7,126 nt of DNA from Ferrithrix thermotolerans DSM 19514 (GCA_945878705.1 CAMCUE010000060.1:1-7126), one strand, 5' to 3'; shown: positions 1 through 6,968, counted from the stretch's first letter. Notes: generated from the letters alone by a model not told the origin. Made by a program: numbers and translations.

Positions 1-536
1 TCGTCAATATCGGCGAGTAATTGCATTGCAAGTGGATGCAGCCGAGACTCGGTGTAACGACTTGCTGCTGGACCAAAGTCTGGCGAACCGTAGTTGCCGT
101 GAAAGTCGATTAGCGGATGACGCAACGAAAACGGTTGGGCCATGCGCACGAGTGCGTCATAAATTGCGCCATCGCCGTGCGGGTGATAACGCGCCATCGT
201 GTCGCCAGTTACGCGCGCGCACTTTACAAACGGGCGATCTGGACGAAAACCTTGTTGATGCATATCCCAGATAATTCGACGGTGTACTGGTTTTAACCCG
301 TCGCGCACATCTGGCAGCGCTCGCGACATAATTACCGACATTGCGTAATCTAAAAATGAGCGTTCCATTTCGTCTTGTAATTGCACAGGCTGCACACCGA
401 CACCAGTTGTCAGTGGTAGTTGCGCGACACTAGAGCCCTTGCCGGCTGGCTTCGCTGGTGATTTAGCAGAAGATTTCTTGCTTGATTTCTCAGCCGGCTT
501 CTTCTTCGGTTTTTTATTTGGTTTTTTTGATGCCAT
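1..536 (-). CDS. gyrA: DNA gyrase subunit A, 5' part only (runs off left edge)
   Basis: This is the N-terminal 178 codons of the breakage-reunion subunit of type IIA topoisomerase. With GyrB it forms gyrase, which introduces negative supercoils using ATP. I translated it by hand from the ATG at 536-534. Residues 59-79 ([10 protein letters not shown]... to ALPDVRD) and the GLKPVHRR motif (80-87) are family hallmarks, followed by the winged-helix motif YHPHGD (117-122). The catalytic tyrosine is Y161 in ASRYTE, next to R160 (E. coli R121/Y122). The quinolone-determining region reads HGDGAIYD, with Gly123 at the E. coli Ser83 position and Asp127 at Asp87. The first ~48 residues are an unusual tail with 13 lysines among the first 33. 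The start is supported by an AGGA 11 bases upstream and a 29-base gap after gyrB. ParC of topoisomerase IV cannot be excluded without the C-terminal domain, but gyrB next door favours GyrA. Truncation is only by the window edge. Confidence 0.95.
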   Translation of the reverse strand, partial: MASKKPNKKPKKKPAEKSSKKSSAKSPAKPAGKGSSVAQLPLTTGVGVQPVQLQDEMERSFLDYAMSVIMSRALPDVRDGLKPVHRRIIWDMHQQGFRPDRPFVKCARVTGDTMARYHPHGDGAIYDALVRMAQPFSLRHPLIDFHGNYGSPDFGPAASRYTESRLHPLAMQLLADID

Positions 537-547
537 AAATTTTGTCG

Positions 548-551
548 TCCT
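548..551 (-). promoter_or_regulatory. Ribosome binding site of gyrA
   Basis: AGGA on the minus strand lies 11 bases before the gyrA ATG, inside the 29-base gyrB-gyrA gap. It supports initiation at the first ATG and therefore the presence of the lysine-rich tail. The next in-frame ATG (codon 57, 368-366) has no comparable site before it. Confidence 0.6.
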
Positions 552-565
552 ATTTGAGGGTGGTT

Positions 566-2548
566 TTAGAAGTCAAGGTTGCGCACATCTCGTGCGTTCT
601 TTTGAATAAACGCCTTACGGCTTTCGACATCGTCGCCCATCAAAACACTCATCACATTCTCTGCTTCAGCGGCCTCTTCTACATTGACTTGCAACAGTGT
701 TCTGGTTCCCGAGTCCATGGTTGTGCTTCGTAGTTCTTGCCAATCCATTTCGCCTAAACCTTTAAGGCGTTGAAACTCTTTTTTGTGATTTGGGTTTGCT
801 TTCAAAAATTTCTCTTTGGCAGCTTCGTCTTTAAGATAAGTTTTTTCTTTTCCGATTTCGGTTGAGAACAACGGTGGTTGAGCAATATAGATGAAACCAC
901 TTTCAACCATCGGCCGCATCTGACGATAAAAAAACGTCAACAGCAATGTCCGAATATGGCTGCCGTCTACATCAGCATCAGCCAAGATGATCACTTTGTG
1001 ATACCGCGCTTTTTCGGCGAGGAATTCGTCGTTGCCGACTCCGCCACCAATTGCGGTAATCAACGCTTGCACTTCGGTGTTCTTCAGCATTTTGTCAAGT
1101 CGCGCGCGCTCAACATTTAAGATCTTTCCACGAATCGGCAAAATTGCTTGCCGTTGTGGATCTCGTGCGTCAACAGCGGTACCGCCAGCCGAATCACCCT
1201 CAACGATGAAAAGTTCGCTTTCTGCAGGGTTTCCACTTTGGCAGTCTTTTAATTTGTCGGGCATTCCAGCACCGGAAAGAGCTGTTTTTCTACGTACGGC
1301 ATTGCGAGCATTCTTGGCTGCAATTCGCGCTTGAGCGGCGGCAACTGCTTTTTTAATAACTCGGTTAGCTTCAGTTGGATTTTCAAGCATCCATTCTTCG
1401 AGTTTTGTGTTTGTTTCTTTCTGGACGAACGAGCGAATTGAAACATTGCCCAGTTTTGCTTTTGTTTGTCCTTCGAATTGTGGTTCGCGCAACTTCACGG
1501 TCACTATCGCCGTGAGACCTTCGCGAATATCTTCACCCAAAAGATTTTCTTCTTTCTCTTTTAGCCCACCAGATGAGCGCGCATACTTATTTACAACCGA
1601 GGTCAGCGCAGTTTTAAAACCTTCAACATGCATTCCACCTTCAACAGTTGAGATTCCGTTGGCATAACCAAAAATACCTTCGTGGTATCCGGTATTCCAT
1701 TGCAAAGCAATTTCTAGAGTCTGATCGGCTTCACTTGCTTCGTAATGGGCAACTTTACTGAATAAGGCCTCGCGGGAAACATTTAGGTGTTTAACGAAAT
1801 CAATGATGCCACCTTTGTATTGATAGACAACTTTGTCTTTTTTATCTTTGCGCTTATCTTCAAATACGACTTCAAGGTTGCGATTCAGAAAAGCAATCGT
1901 TTGCAACCGTTCAAGCACGGTACGCGCAACAAATTCGATTCCTTCTGATGCAAAAATTATTGGGTCGGGCCAAAAACTAATAGTTGTACCGGTTTTAGAT
2001 TTTGATTGTGAGGCGCCTTGTTTTTGTATCTTCGTTTTAGGAGTTCCACCGTCAATAAATTCTTGCCGGTATCGAGAGCCATCTCGATCAATTTCTGCGA
2101 TAAGCCGTCTTGATAATGCGTTAACAACGCTTACGCCTACACCGTGTAACCCACCAGAAACTTTGTATCCTTCGCCACCGAATTTTCCTCCGGCGTGTAA
2201 CACAGTGAGCACAACTTCAAGTGCGCTTTTGCCTTTGTGCGGACCGGAAGGATATGGGTCAACAGGGATTCCACGGCCGTTGTCGTGCACTGAACATGAG
2301 CCGTCTTCGTTCAGAGTCACGGTGATGCAAGTGCAGTAACCAGCCATCGACTCGTCAACAGAGTTGTCAACAACTTCCCAAATTAAGTGGTGTAATCCGG
2401 TTAATCCTGTTGACCCGATGTACATTCCGGGTCGCTTGCGAACCGGGTCTAAGCCTTCAAGAACCTGAATATCTTTGGCGGCATAAGAAGCAACTACGGG
2501 TTTTGCTGAACCACTACTTTTCTTGGGTTTAGCTTTAGTTACTGCCAT
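566..2548 (-). CDS. gyrB: DNA gyrase subunit B (ATPase subunit)
   Basis: At 660 residues this is a complete GyrB without the large proteobacterial insertion. It hydrolyses ATP to drive strand passage by gyrase. The GHKL ATPase domain has the catalytic-base glutamate E58 and Mg-binding N62 in EVVDNS, DNGRGIP (89-95), the glycine-rich lid [15 protein letters not shown] (132-146) and the QTK loop (361-363). The TOPRIM domain has EGDSAGG (450-456), [10 protein letters not shown] (471-480) and the metal-binding DADVDG (524-529). The C-terminal region has QRLKGLGEM (593-601), with Leu where E. coli has Tyr, and ends in [11 protein letters not shown]. Arg473 sits at the E. coli Lys447 position, as in mycobacteria. 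The N-terminus (1-20) is a Lys/Ser/Ala-rich tail with five lysines in the first 17 residues. The ATG is preceded by GAAAAGG (2565-2559) at about 10 bases. It lies 46 bases after dciA and 29 before gyrA, probably in the same transcript. ParE is the alternative, but gene order makes GyrB much more likely. Confidence 0.97.
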   Translation of the reverse strand: MAVTKAKPKKSSGSAKPVVASYAAKDIQVLEGLDPVRKRPGMYIGSTGLTGLHHLIWEVVDNSVDESMAGYCTCITVTLNEDGSCSVHDNGRGIPVDPYPSGPHKGKSALEVVLTVLHAGGKFGGEGYKVSGGLHGVGVSVVNALSRRLIAEIDRDGSRYRQEFIDGGTPKTKIQKQGASQSKSKTGTTISFWPDPIIFASEGIEFVARTVLERLQTIAFLNRNLEVVFEDKRKDKKDKVVYQYKGGIIDFVKHLNVSREALFSKVAHYEASEADQTLEIALQWNTGYHEGIFGYANGISTVEGGMHVEGFKTALTSVVNKYARSSGGLKEKEENLLGEDIREGLTAIVTVKLREPQFEGQTKAKLGNVSIRSFVQKETNTKLEEWMLENPTEANRVIKKAVAAAQARIAAKNARNAVRRKTALSGAGMPDKLKDCQSGNPAESELFIVEGDSAGGTAVDARDPQRQAILPIRGKILNVERARLDKMLKNTEVQALITAIGGGVGNDEFLAEKARYHKVIILADADVDGSHIRTLLLTFFYRQMRPMVESGFIYIAQPPLFSTEIGKEKTYLKDEAAKEKFLKANPNHKKEFQRLKGLGEMDWQELRSTTMDSGTRTLLQVNVEEAAEAENVMSVLMGDDVESRKAFIQKNARDVRNLDF

Positions 2549-2594
2549 TTTTGAGATACCTTTTCAATTGCTAATCGGTGACTTATTCTACTAT

Positions 2595-2963
2595 CTAACT
2601 GTTCGCGCGACCTGACTTCACTCGAATATCTATTCCACTAATTGTTGTACCTGTGTGGTGACTCAGAGTTGTGCAGATGTCACGCTCAAGAAACTTCATA
2701 TGAGTCGACCATGCGGGGTCATCTACTTCTATTAGCAAACGGCCTCTATCAAGTTTGATTGGTGAAACATGTTGCGCAACCTGTTCACCGACTAATTCTT
2801 TCCATAACCCGAACACCCCAGACACCGTGTCGATGTTCGGTGAACCGAGTCGCTGCAATAAACGATTAATTTCTTCTCCTAAAAACGCGCTGTGGTTTTG
2901 ATTGTGCTCGGATGGATAATCGTCGCCGTGATCAACCGTTTGATCACCATTATTGTCGCTCAT
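2595..2963 (-). CDS. dciA: DciA family (DUF721) helicase-loading protein
   Basis: This is a 122-residue protein of the DUF721/DciA family, equivalent in position to mycobacterial Rv0004. DciA is the widespread helicase operator that assists loading of the replicative helicase DnaB where no DnaC/DnaI loader exists; it acts in the cytoplasm at the origin. The conserved KH-like domain spans about residues 30-115. Visible hallmarks are LWKELVGEQVAQH (53-65, with W54 and G59), the strand RLLIEVDD (75-82), W85 in the next turn, and a helix MKFLERDI (89-96). The first ~25 residues are polar, rich in Asp, Asn and His, and probably disordered. The ATG overlaps the recF stop in an ATGA (2963-2960), and I see no Shine-Dalgarno sequence before it, so translational coupling to recF is likely. 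The family assignment is from pattern; the helicase-loading role is known from the family, not shown here. Confidence 0.88.
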   Translation of the reverse strand: MSDNNGDQTVDHGDDYPSEHNQNHSAFLGEEINRLLQRLGSPNIDTVSGVFGLWKELVGEQVAQHVSPIKLDRGRLLIEVDDPAWSTHMKFLERDICTTLSHHTGTTISGIDIRVKSGRANS

Positions 2964-4045
2964 AAAGAATCGAGAACGGTGCCGGCTTGAATTCTCACGC
3001 TTCTGCCAATGTGTGCACCCAACGGCAACTCGGATGCAGTTGTTATCAAAACTTGTCCAACTGGAAAATGATTAAGTAACGCTCGAGCACGATCTGGGTC
3101 AAGTTCAGACAAAACATCATCCAGCACAAGTATCGGAATCTCACCAACGCTTTGACTGATAAACCTATGGAGTGCAAGACGAAGTGCCAGCGCCAAGGTT
3201 CGTTGCTCTCCTTGAGATGCGTGTGTTCTCGCGGTAAGACCGTTAATTTCTAGATCAATATCGTCGCGATGCGGACCAACAGTTGTGACTAAACGACGAA
3301 GATCTTCGCTTCGAGACTTTTGTAGCGACATCTCCAACCCATCGGACAACCAAACTGGCGAGTAATCAACAATAATGTTGCACTCACGTTGGGCAAGTTC
3401 TTGATATGCGTGCGTTATAAATGGGGTTAGTTGGATAATCAAATTATTTCTCGCTTCACCAAGTTGGGTTCCGAGGCTGACGAGCTTCTCATCCCAAAGA
3501 TCCAACATTGAATTAACTGCATTGTTAACTCGCCCACCTGATTGTTTAAGCACCGCATTTCGTTGCCGCACGACGCGATCTACTTCAAGTCTCAGTGAGT
3601 CGTACTTAATTGCAAATGCAACAAGCGAGTCATCCATAAAGTCTCGACGAAGATGTGGCCCACCTTTAACTAAATCCAAATCGTCGGGAGAGAAAACTGT
3701 TGTCCTGACCATTCCTAATAGGTCGCGAGTTTTCGGCAACTTAACACCGTTAACCAAAACTTGATTACGTCCCTGAGTAGTCAACTTGGCTTCAATTAAA
3801 ATTTCGCGTTTGTCGTCGTGGCACACTTTGGCTCGAACAAACGCAGTATGAGTTGTGTTGCGGATCATCGCTTCGGTTGGCACTCCACGAAAACTTTTCA
3901 TCGTTGAGAGATATCCAAGTGCTTCAGTCAAGTTAGTTTTACCTTGACCGTTGGCGCCGATTATTGCGGTCACTCCAGTATCAAAATCAATCTTCGCACT
4001 CGTGTAGTTACGAAAATCGCTGAGTTCAATGTGTTGTAAAATCAC
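2960..4045 (-). CDS. recF: DNA replication and repair protein RecF
   Basis: RecF is an SMC/ABC-type ATPase that acts with RecO and RecR to load RecA at single-strand gaps and stalled forks. At 361 residues it has the normal length. The N-terminal strand and HIELSDFRNY (5-14) match the RecF opening. Walker A is GANGQGKTN (30-38), the ABC signature is SQGEQRT (277-283), Walker B is ILVLDD (305-310) and the D-loop is SELD (313-316). The start is GTG (4045-4043), the only standard start codon that keeps the conserved N-terminus; an in-frame TAG lies five codons upstream (4060-4058). The GTG is embedded in GAGGTGAT, so there is no separate strong Shine-Dalgarno sequence at normal spacing. The gene is 50 bases after dnaN, and its TGA overlaps the dciA ATG. 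Confidence 0.97.
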   Translation of the reverse strand: MILQHIELSDFRNYTSAKIDFDTGVTAIIGANGQGKTNLTEALGYLSTMKSFRGVPTEAMIRNTTHTAFVRAKVCHDDKREILIEAKLTTQGRNQVLVNGVKLPKTRDLLGMVRTTVFSPDDLDLVKGGPHLRRDFMDDSLVAFAIKYDSLRLEVDRVVRQRNAVLKQSGGRVNNAVNSMLDLWDEKLVSLGTQLGEARNNLIIQLTPFITHAYQELAQRECNIIVDYSPVWLSDGLEMSLQKSRSEDLRRLVTTVGPHRDDIDLEINGLTARTHASQGEQRTLALALRLALHRFISQSVGEIPILVLDDVLSELDPDRARALLNHFPVGQVLITTASELPLGAHIGRSVRIQAGTVLDSL

Positions 4046-4082
4046 CTCAGGTTGACGCTAGGCAAGCTCTATTGCAGTCTCG

Positions 4083-4096
4083 GTTTGCAGGCAAAC
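4083..4096. repeat. Short inverted repeat at the end of dnaN
   Basis: GTTTGC and GCAAAC flank a two-base AG centre, touching the dnaN stop codon (TAG at 4098-4096). In RNA the loop would have to open to at least four bases, leaving about five pairs. No uridine run follows on the transcribed strand, so it does not look like an intrinsic terminator and may be chance. Confidence 0.35.
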
Positions 4097-5193
4097 TAAG
4101 TTGTCAACCGTTGCGGCATCACAAGATATAAGTAGTTCGTGTCGCCGATACCGCGCAAGACTGCTGGTTTAACTGGATCAGTTGATTCGATAGTTATCTC
4201 GTCACCACTGATTGCATCAATCCCATCAAGTAAATATTGCGAGTTAAACCCAACTGTAATTTCGTCGCCAACTAGTTTGGCTTCAAGTTCTTCAAGACCT
4301 TGACCAAGATCTTGAGTAACTACTGTCAGACGAATTGAGTTCTTTAACATTTCAAGGCGCACCGGGGTTGTTTCGCGGGCAAGAATTTTTAAACGCCGAA
4401 CCGCTTCTAACAATGGCTCACGAGCGGTCGTTGTCTTGTTTGGATAGTGGGAAGAAATCAACTGCTTATATTTTGGAAACTCGACATTCAACAAGGTTGT
4501 TGTCAGCGTTGCGCTTCCTACTTCAAATGTTGCTCGGTTCTCGCCAAGCGCCATTGTCATCGTTTCGGCCCCACCAATCAAGCGTTCAAGTTCGGCTAAC
4601 GCCCGACCCGGAACAACGATTTCAACACCATGACCAAGCATTGTTGCACCAGGCAACTCGCGCACGGCTAAACGGTATGAATCTGTGGCAACTAAGCAAA
4701 CTGAGTCAGGTTCGGCAACCATCAAAACACCAGTTAAAGCCAAGCGTTGCATATCGTTTGACGACGCTCGGACAACTTGGTTCAGCGACTCCGCGAAAAC
4801 TTTTGCACTAAGCGTCACTGGTTGAGTGCCCGCCAAAACAATTTTTGGAAAATCGGAAGCAGCGAAGAGGTGCACTTTAAATTCTGCGGTGCCAGCGGAA
4901 ACTGTTATGTCTTCTCCTTGAGTTTCAATAGTGACCTTCTCTTGTGGCATCGCCCGAACAATGTCGCTGATTAGTTTGGCGCTAACAACTACGATGCCAT
5001 CTTGTAAACCGGCGACATTTAGACAGAACCTGACACTCAGATCATTGTCAGTACAAGTCAAAATAAGCGCGTTACCTTTCACTTCAATGTGCACCCCAGA
5101 TAGCGCCGGCATTGCGTTGTTTCGATTTGAAGCAACTCGGGCTGCGCCTGCTAGTGCCTCTGTAAGAAGTTCTCGCTCGACTCTAAATTTCAT
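4096..5193 (-). CDS. dnaN: DNA polymerase III beta subunit (sliding clamp)
   Basis: This is the ring-shaped processivity clamp that tethers DNA polymerase III and repair enzymes to DNA. At 365 residues it is full length for a three-domain bacterial clamp (roughly 1-120, 125-245 and 246-365). The opening MKFRVERE matches the family start (E. coli MKFTVERE). ATDSYRLA (169-176) corresponds to the E. coli ATDGHRLA segment of the partner-binding cleft. The C-terminal MPQRL (359-363) corresponds to the E. coli MPMRL that lines that cleft, followed by two extra threonines. The ATG (5193-5191) has GAGG seven bases upstream. The gene follows dnaA across the candidate origin and precedes recF by 50 bases. 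A separate promoter in the 265-base gap is likely, but I could not identify one convincingly. Confidence 0.97.
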   Translation of the reverse strand: MKFRVERELLTEALAGAARVASNRNNAMPALSGVHIEVKGNALILTCTDNDLSVRFCLNVAGLQDGIVVVSAKLISDIVRAMPQEKVTIETQGEDITVSAGTAEFKVHLFAASDFPKIVLAGTQPVTLSAKVFAESLNQVVRASSNDMQRLALTGVLMVAEPDSVCLVATDSYRLAVRELPGATMLGHGVEIVVPGRALAELERLIGGAETMTMALGENRATFEVGSATLTTTLLNVEFPKYKQLISSHYPNKTTTAREPLLEAVRRLKILARETTPVRLEMLKNSIRLTVVTQDLGQGLEELEAKLVGDEITVGFNSQYLLDGIDAISGDEITIESTDPVKPAVLRGIGDTNYLYLVMPQRLTT

Positions 5194-5200
5194 GATTTAG

Positions 5201-5204
5201 CCTC
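5201..5204 (-). promoter_or_regulatory. Ribosome binding site of dnaN
   Basis: GAGG on the minus strand sits seven bases before the dnaN ATG. This is the clearest Shine-Dalgarno sequence in the window and it fixes the start. Confidence 0.75.
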
Positions 5205-5247
5205 ACTTGTGATGTGTAATTGTTTTGCGGAGACGGAGGTTATTGAA

Positions 5248-5256
5248 TGTGGAAAT
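5248..5256 (-). promoter_or_regulatory. DnaA-box-like site
   Basis: Minus-strand ATTTCCACA matches TTATCCACA at seven of nine bases. It lies at the edge of the AT-rich stretch, on the dnaN side, in the same orientation as the tandem pair at 5289-5304. Confidence 0.45.
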
Positions 5257-5286
5257 TCTTCTATATAACTAATAACAGTAATAAGT
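5253..5286. other. AT-rich stretch, candidate DNA unwinding element
   Basis: By hand count 28 of 34 bases are A or T, including TATATAACTAATAA, immediately beside the tandem DnaA boxes and between them and the dnaN start. This is the expected position for the strand-opening element of an origin. The role is inferred. Confidence 0.5.
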
Positions 5287-5288
5287 GC

Positions 5289-5304
5289 TGTGGATTGTGG
5301 ATTA
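5289..5304 (-). promoter_or_regulatory. Overlapping tandem DnaA boxes
   Basis: On the minus strand ATCCACA is repeated exactly twice with a seven-base period, giving TAATCCACA (8 of 9 to TTATCCACA) followed by CAATCCACA (7 of 9). The two nine-mers share two bases. The pair lies three to five bases from the AT-rich stretch. Confidence 0.65.
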
Positions 5305-5433
5305 GCTACCTCTAAGCCAGCGTAGACGGGGTTTGACCCTGTGTAAACACGATGGGTAGTTAACACATCTTGCAACTTTGTAGTTTCTCGCTCGGTTGAG
5401 AACCTACGGTTATCCCCTAGTAATCCAGAAGAT

Positions 5434-5451
5434 TTACACACGGTTGCACAC
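5434..5451 (+). repeat. Ten-base-phased TT(A/G)CACAC repeat near the end of dnaA
   Basis: TTACACAC (5434-5441) and TTGCACAC (5444-5451) are seven of eight identical and start exactly ten bases apart, about one helical turn. Each contains a degenerate DnaA-box core (CACA). They lie just downstream of the dnaA stop codon in the candidate origin. Confidence 0.4.
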
Positions 5452-5458
5452 AGAGCGC

Positions 5459-6895
5459 TCATGTCGTTTTAAATTTCTTAATTAATTCGGTTACCTGTTC
5501 ATAAACTTGTTTGCGCTCTTTAATCACGCGGTTTGTTTTTTCAACGGCATGAATTACAGTCGTGTGATCTCTTCCACCGAACAACCGAGCAATTGCTGGG
5601 TAACTCAACTCAGTTAATTCACGAACCACATACATTGCGGTCTGTCGAGCAGTGACTAGCGGTCGTTGGCGGCTCTTGCCCTTGATATCTTCAACACTGA
5701 AGCCAACAAAATCAGCAATTTCTTTTAATAATTGCTCGTCGGTTCGCGGCTTGACTGCATTTTTAGTTAGTAGATCAGTTAGCAAAGTTTTGGCGAGGTT
5801 TATATCAACAGTCATTTTGTTGAGACTTGCGTATGCAGTTGTGCGAATCAACGCGCCTTCTAGTTCACGAATATTCGAAGTTACGTTGCTAGCGATGAAC
5901 TCAAGAACCTCGCCTGATGTTTCCGTTCCATCACGCTCAGATTTATTACGAAGAATCGCTAAACGCGTTTCCATATCTGGTGGTTGAACATCGGTAATTA
6001 GCCCCCACCTGAACCGACCTCGTAATCGATCTTCTAAAGTTGGGATTGCATCTGGCACACGGTCAGAAGAAATAATAATTTGCTTGTTTGCGCCATGCAG
6101 TGAATTAAAAGTATGGAAGAATTCTTCTTGAAGACCTTCTTTGCCTTCCATGAATTGAATATCATCAATCAGCAAAACATCGACCTCGCGGTATCGACGT
6201 TTGAATGCAGCAATTGTATTGTTGCGAATTCCGTCAACATATTCGTTCAAGAAAGCTTCTGTTGAAACATAGCGAACTTCTAGATCTGGATAATGTTCAT
6301 GAACGTAATAGCCGATGGCGTGCAACAAATGGGTTTTACCCAAACCCGCAGCACCATAAATAAACAAAGGGTTATATGACCGTCCAGGAGTCTCGGCGAC
6401 GCGCATGGCAGCAGCCAACGAAAATTGATTTGATGCACCCTTAACAAAAGTTTCAAATGTATAACGGGGGTTTAGTCCGATCGCGGCGCCTTTACCGGTA
6501 CGTGTTTTTTGTACCGCGAATTCTTTTTTGGTTTGTCTTTCAATTACAACTGGTTCGTCAAGTGTTTTTGGTTTCTCGGTAGTTAAGCGCTCAAGAACAT
6601 CTACAGCCGTTGCTGTTTGAATATCGACTAGCAGTTCACGATCAGCAGCACCAACTTCATCAAGAGCATCTCGAACTAGCGACATATAACGAGTCAAAAT
6701 TCGGTCTCTAACAAAAGAGTTAGGTACTCGTAAACGCAAACTCATTTTGTTATCAAAAACTGGTACAGCGTCGTTAAACGTCGAGAACCATACGGCTTCA
6801 GAAACCTGAGACCGCAAAACTTGAGCGGTGGCCGTCCATATTGTTTCGTACTCCGCAGTTGTTTCAATTGCTGGTGTTGTTAGTTCGTCAGTCAT
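5459..6895 (-). CDS. dnaA: Chromosomal replication initiator DnaA
   Basis: DnaA is the AAA+ initiator that binds DnaA boxes, oligomerises with ATP and melts the origin. It has 478 residues. Domain I (about 15-90) contains the W20/W36 helical region, followed by a short, Lys- and Thr-rich linker (about 100-140). The AAA+ core starts at NPRYTFETF (142-150). It has Walker A GAAGLGKT (181-188), Walker B LLIDDIQF (241-248), sensor I IIISSDR (273-279), the arginine-finger region GRFRWGL (293-299) and sensor II NIRELEGA (341-348). Domain IV carries the DNA-binding signature GGRDHTTVIHA (440-450). The ATG at 6895-6893 has no strong Shine-Dalgarno sequence. Frame extension upstream is blocked by TGA and TAA (6901-6899 and 6904-6902). 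DnaA-box-like sites lie upstream (6969-6988, 7027-7035), so autoregulation is plausible. Confidence 0.98.
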   Translation of the reverse strand: MTDELTTPAIETTAEYETIWTATAQVLRSQVSEAVWFSTFNDAVPVFDNKMSLRLRVPNSFVRDRILTRYMSLVRDALDEVGAADRELLVDIQTATAVDVLERLTTEKPKTLDEPVVIERQTKKEFAVQKTRTGKGAAIGLNPRYTFETFVKGASNQFSLAAAMRVAETPGRSYNPLFIYGAAGLGKTHLLHAIGYYVHEHYPDLEVRYVSTEAFLNEYVDGIRNNTIAAFKRRYREVDVLLIDDIQFMEGKEGLQEEFFHTFNSLHGANKQIIISSDRVPDAIPTLEDRLRGRFRWGLITDVQPPDMETRLAILRNKSERDGTETSGEVLEFIASNVTSNIRELEGALIRTTAYASLNKMTVDINLAKTLLTDLLTKNAVKPRTDEQLLKEIADFVGFSVEDIKGKSRQRPLVTARQTAMYVVRELTELSYPAIARLFGGRDHTTVIHAVEKTNRVIKERKQVYEQVTELIKKFKTT

Positions 6896-6919
6896 TAGTC
6901 ATTACCGTTCTTGGCTCAT
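6888..6919 (-). other. Two overlapping mini open frames in the dnaA leader
   Basis: On the minus strand an ATG at 6919-6917 opens MSQER and stops at TAA (6904-6902). That stop overlaps a second ATG (6902-6900) as TAATG. The second frame reads MTND and stops at TGA (6890-6888), just inside dnaA, so it overlaps the dnaA ATG in another frame. The first mini frame is in phase with dnaA. Whether any of this is translated is unknown, and the first ATG may lie upstream of the transcript start. Confidence 0.3.
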
Positions 6920-6920
6920 T

Positions 6921-6950
6921 AATCTTTTTTCGTTTATCAATCTTTGTCAA
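6921..6950 (-). promoter_or_regulatory. Possible dnaA promoter
   Basis: A perfect -35 hexamer TTGACA (6950-6945) lies about 50 bases before the dnaA ATG. At 17 or 18 bases the -10 candidates are AAAGAT or AAGATT (within 6927-6921), each matching TATAAT at only three positions. The -35 is convincing and the -10 is weak. A start near 6914 would leave a short leader of about 20 bases. Confidence 0.4.
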
Positions 6951-6968
6951 CCGATTTAGGTTTCAAAA

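Larger units (their letters stand above)
5194..5458. other. Candidate chromosomal origin (oriC) in the dnaA-dnaN gap
   Basis: This 265-base non-coding gap lies where mycobacteria and Streptomyces have oriC. I count about ten CACA cores on the two strands together; roughly two would be expected by chance at this base composition. Three are extended to the TCCACA half of the DnaA box: minus-strand TAATCCACA (5304-5296), CAATCCACA (5297-5289) and ATTTCCACA (5256-5248). Weaker ACACA- or GCACA-ending sites include 5340-5348, 5432-5440 and 5442-5450. An 82 percent A+T stretch (5253-5286) adjoins the best boxes. None of the sites is a perfect TTATCCACA, as is common in actinobacteria. A 90-codon open frame across the gap is not credible as a gene. 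Origin function is inferred from position and motif density. Confidence 0.75.

Noticed and set aside
366..368. ATG codon 57 as the true gyrA start
   Set aside because: It would remove the lysine tail, but it has no ribosome site and leaves only two residues before the conserved SFLDYAMSV. The upstream ATG has AGGA and normal spacing after gyrB.
1833..2339. Plus-strand open frame of 168 codons inside gyrB
   Set aside because: It is antisense to conserved gyrB ATPase motifs, is rich in Ser/Pro/Arg as expected of a shadow frame, and has no start signals. The other plus-strand frames in gyrB, recF, dnaN and dnaA were dismissed for the same reason.
2585..2590. TAGAAT as the -10 of a separate gyrB promoter
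   Set aside because: It matches TATAAT at five of six on the minus strand, but no -35 hexamer is present at 16-18 bases and there is no extended -10. The short gap and gene order favour read-through.
5258..5284. Possible DnaA-trio array in the AT-rich stretch
   Set aside because: Only a TAG and an AAG triplet in phase fit the trio pattern on the minus strand. The rest does not repeat cleanly, and there is no clear GC-rich cluster between the boxes and the triplets.
5410..5418. TTATCCCCT as a DnaA box
   Set aside because: It matches TTATCCACA at seven of nine, but it breaks the CACA core that is most important for DnaA contact.
5190..5462. Open frame of 90 codons on the minus strand filling the dnaA-dnaN gap
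   Set aside because: It overlaps both neighbours and the DnaA-box cluster, has no ribosome site, and its translation resembles no known family. It is more likely an accident of an origin without stops in one frame.
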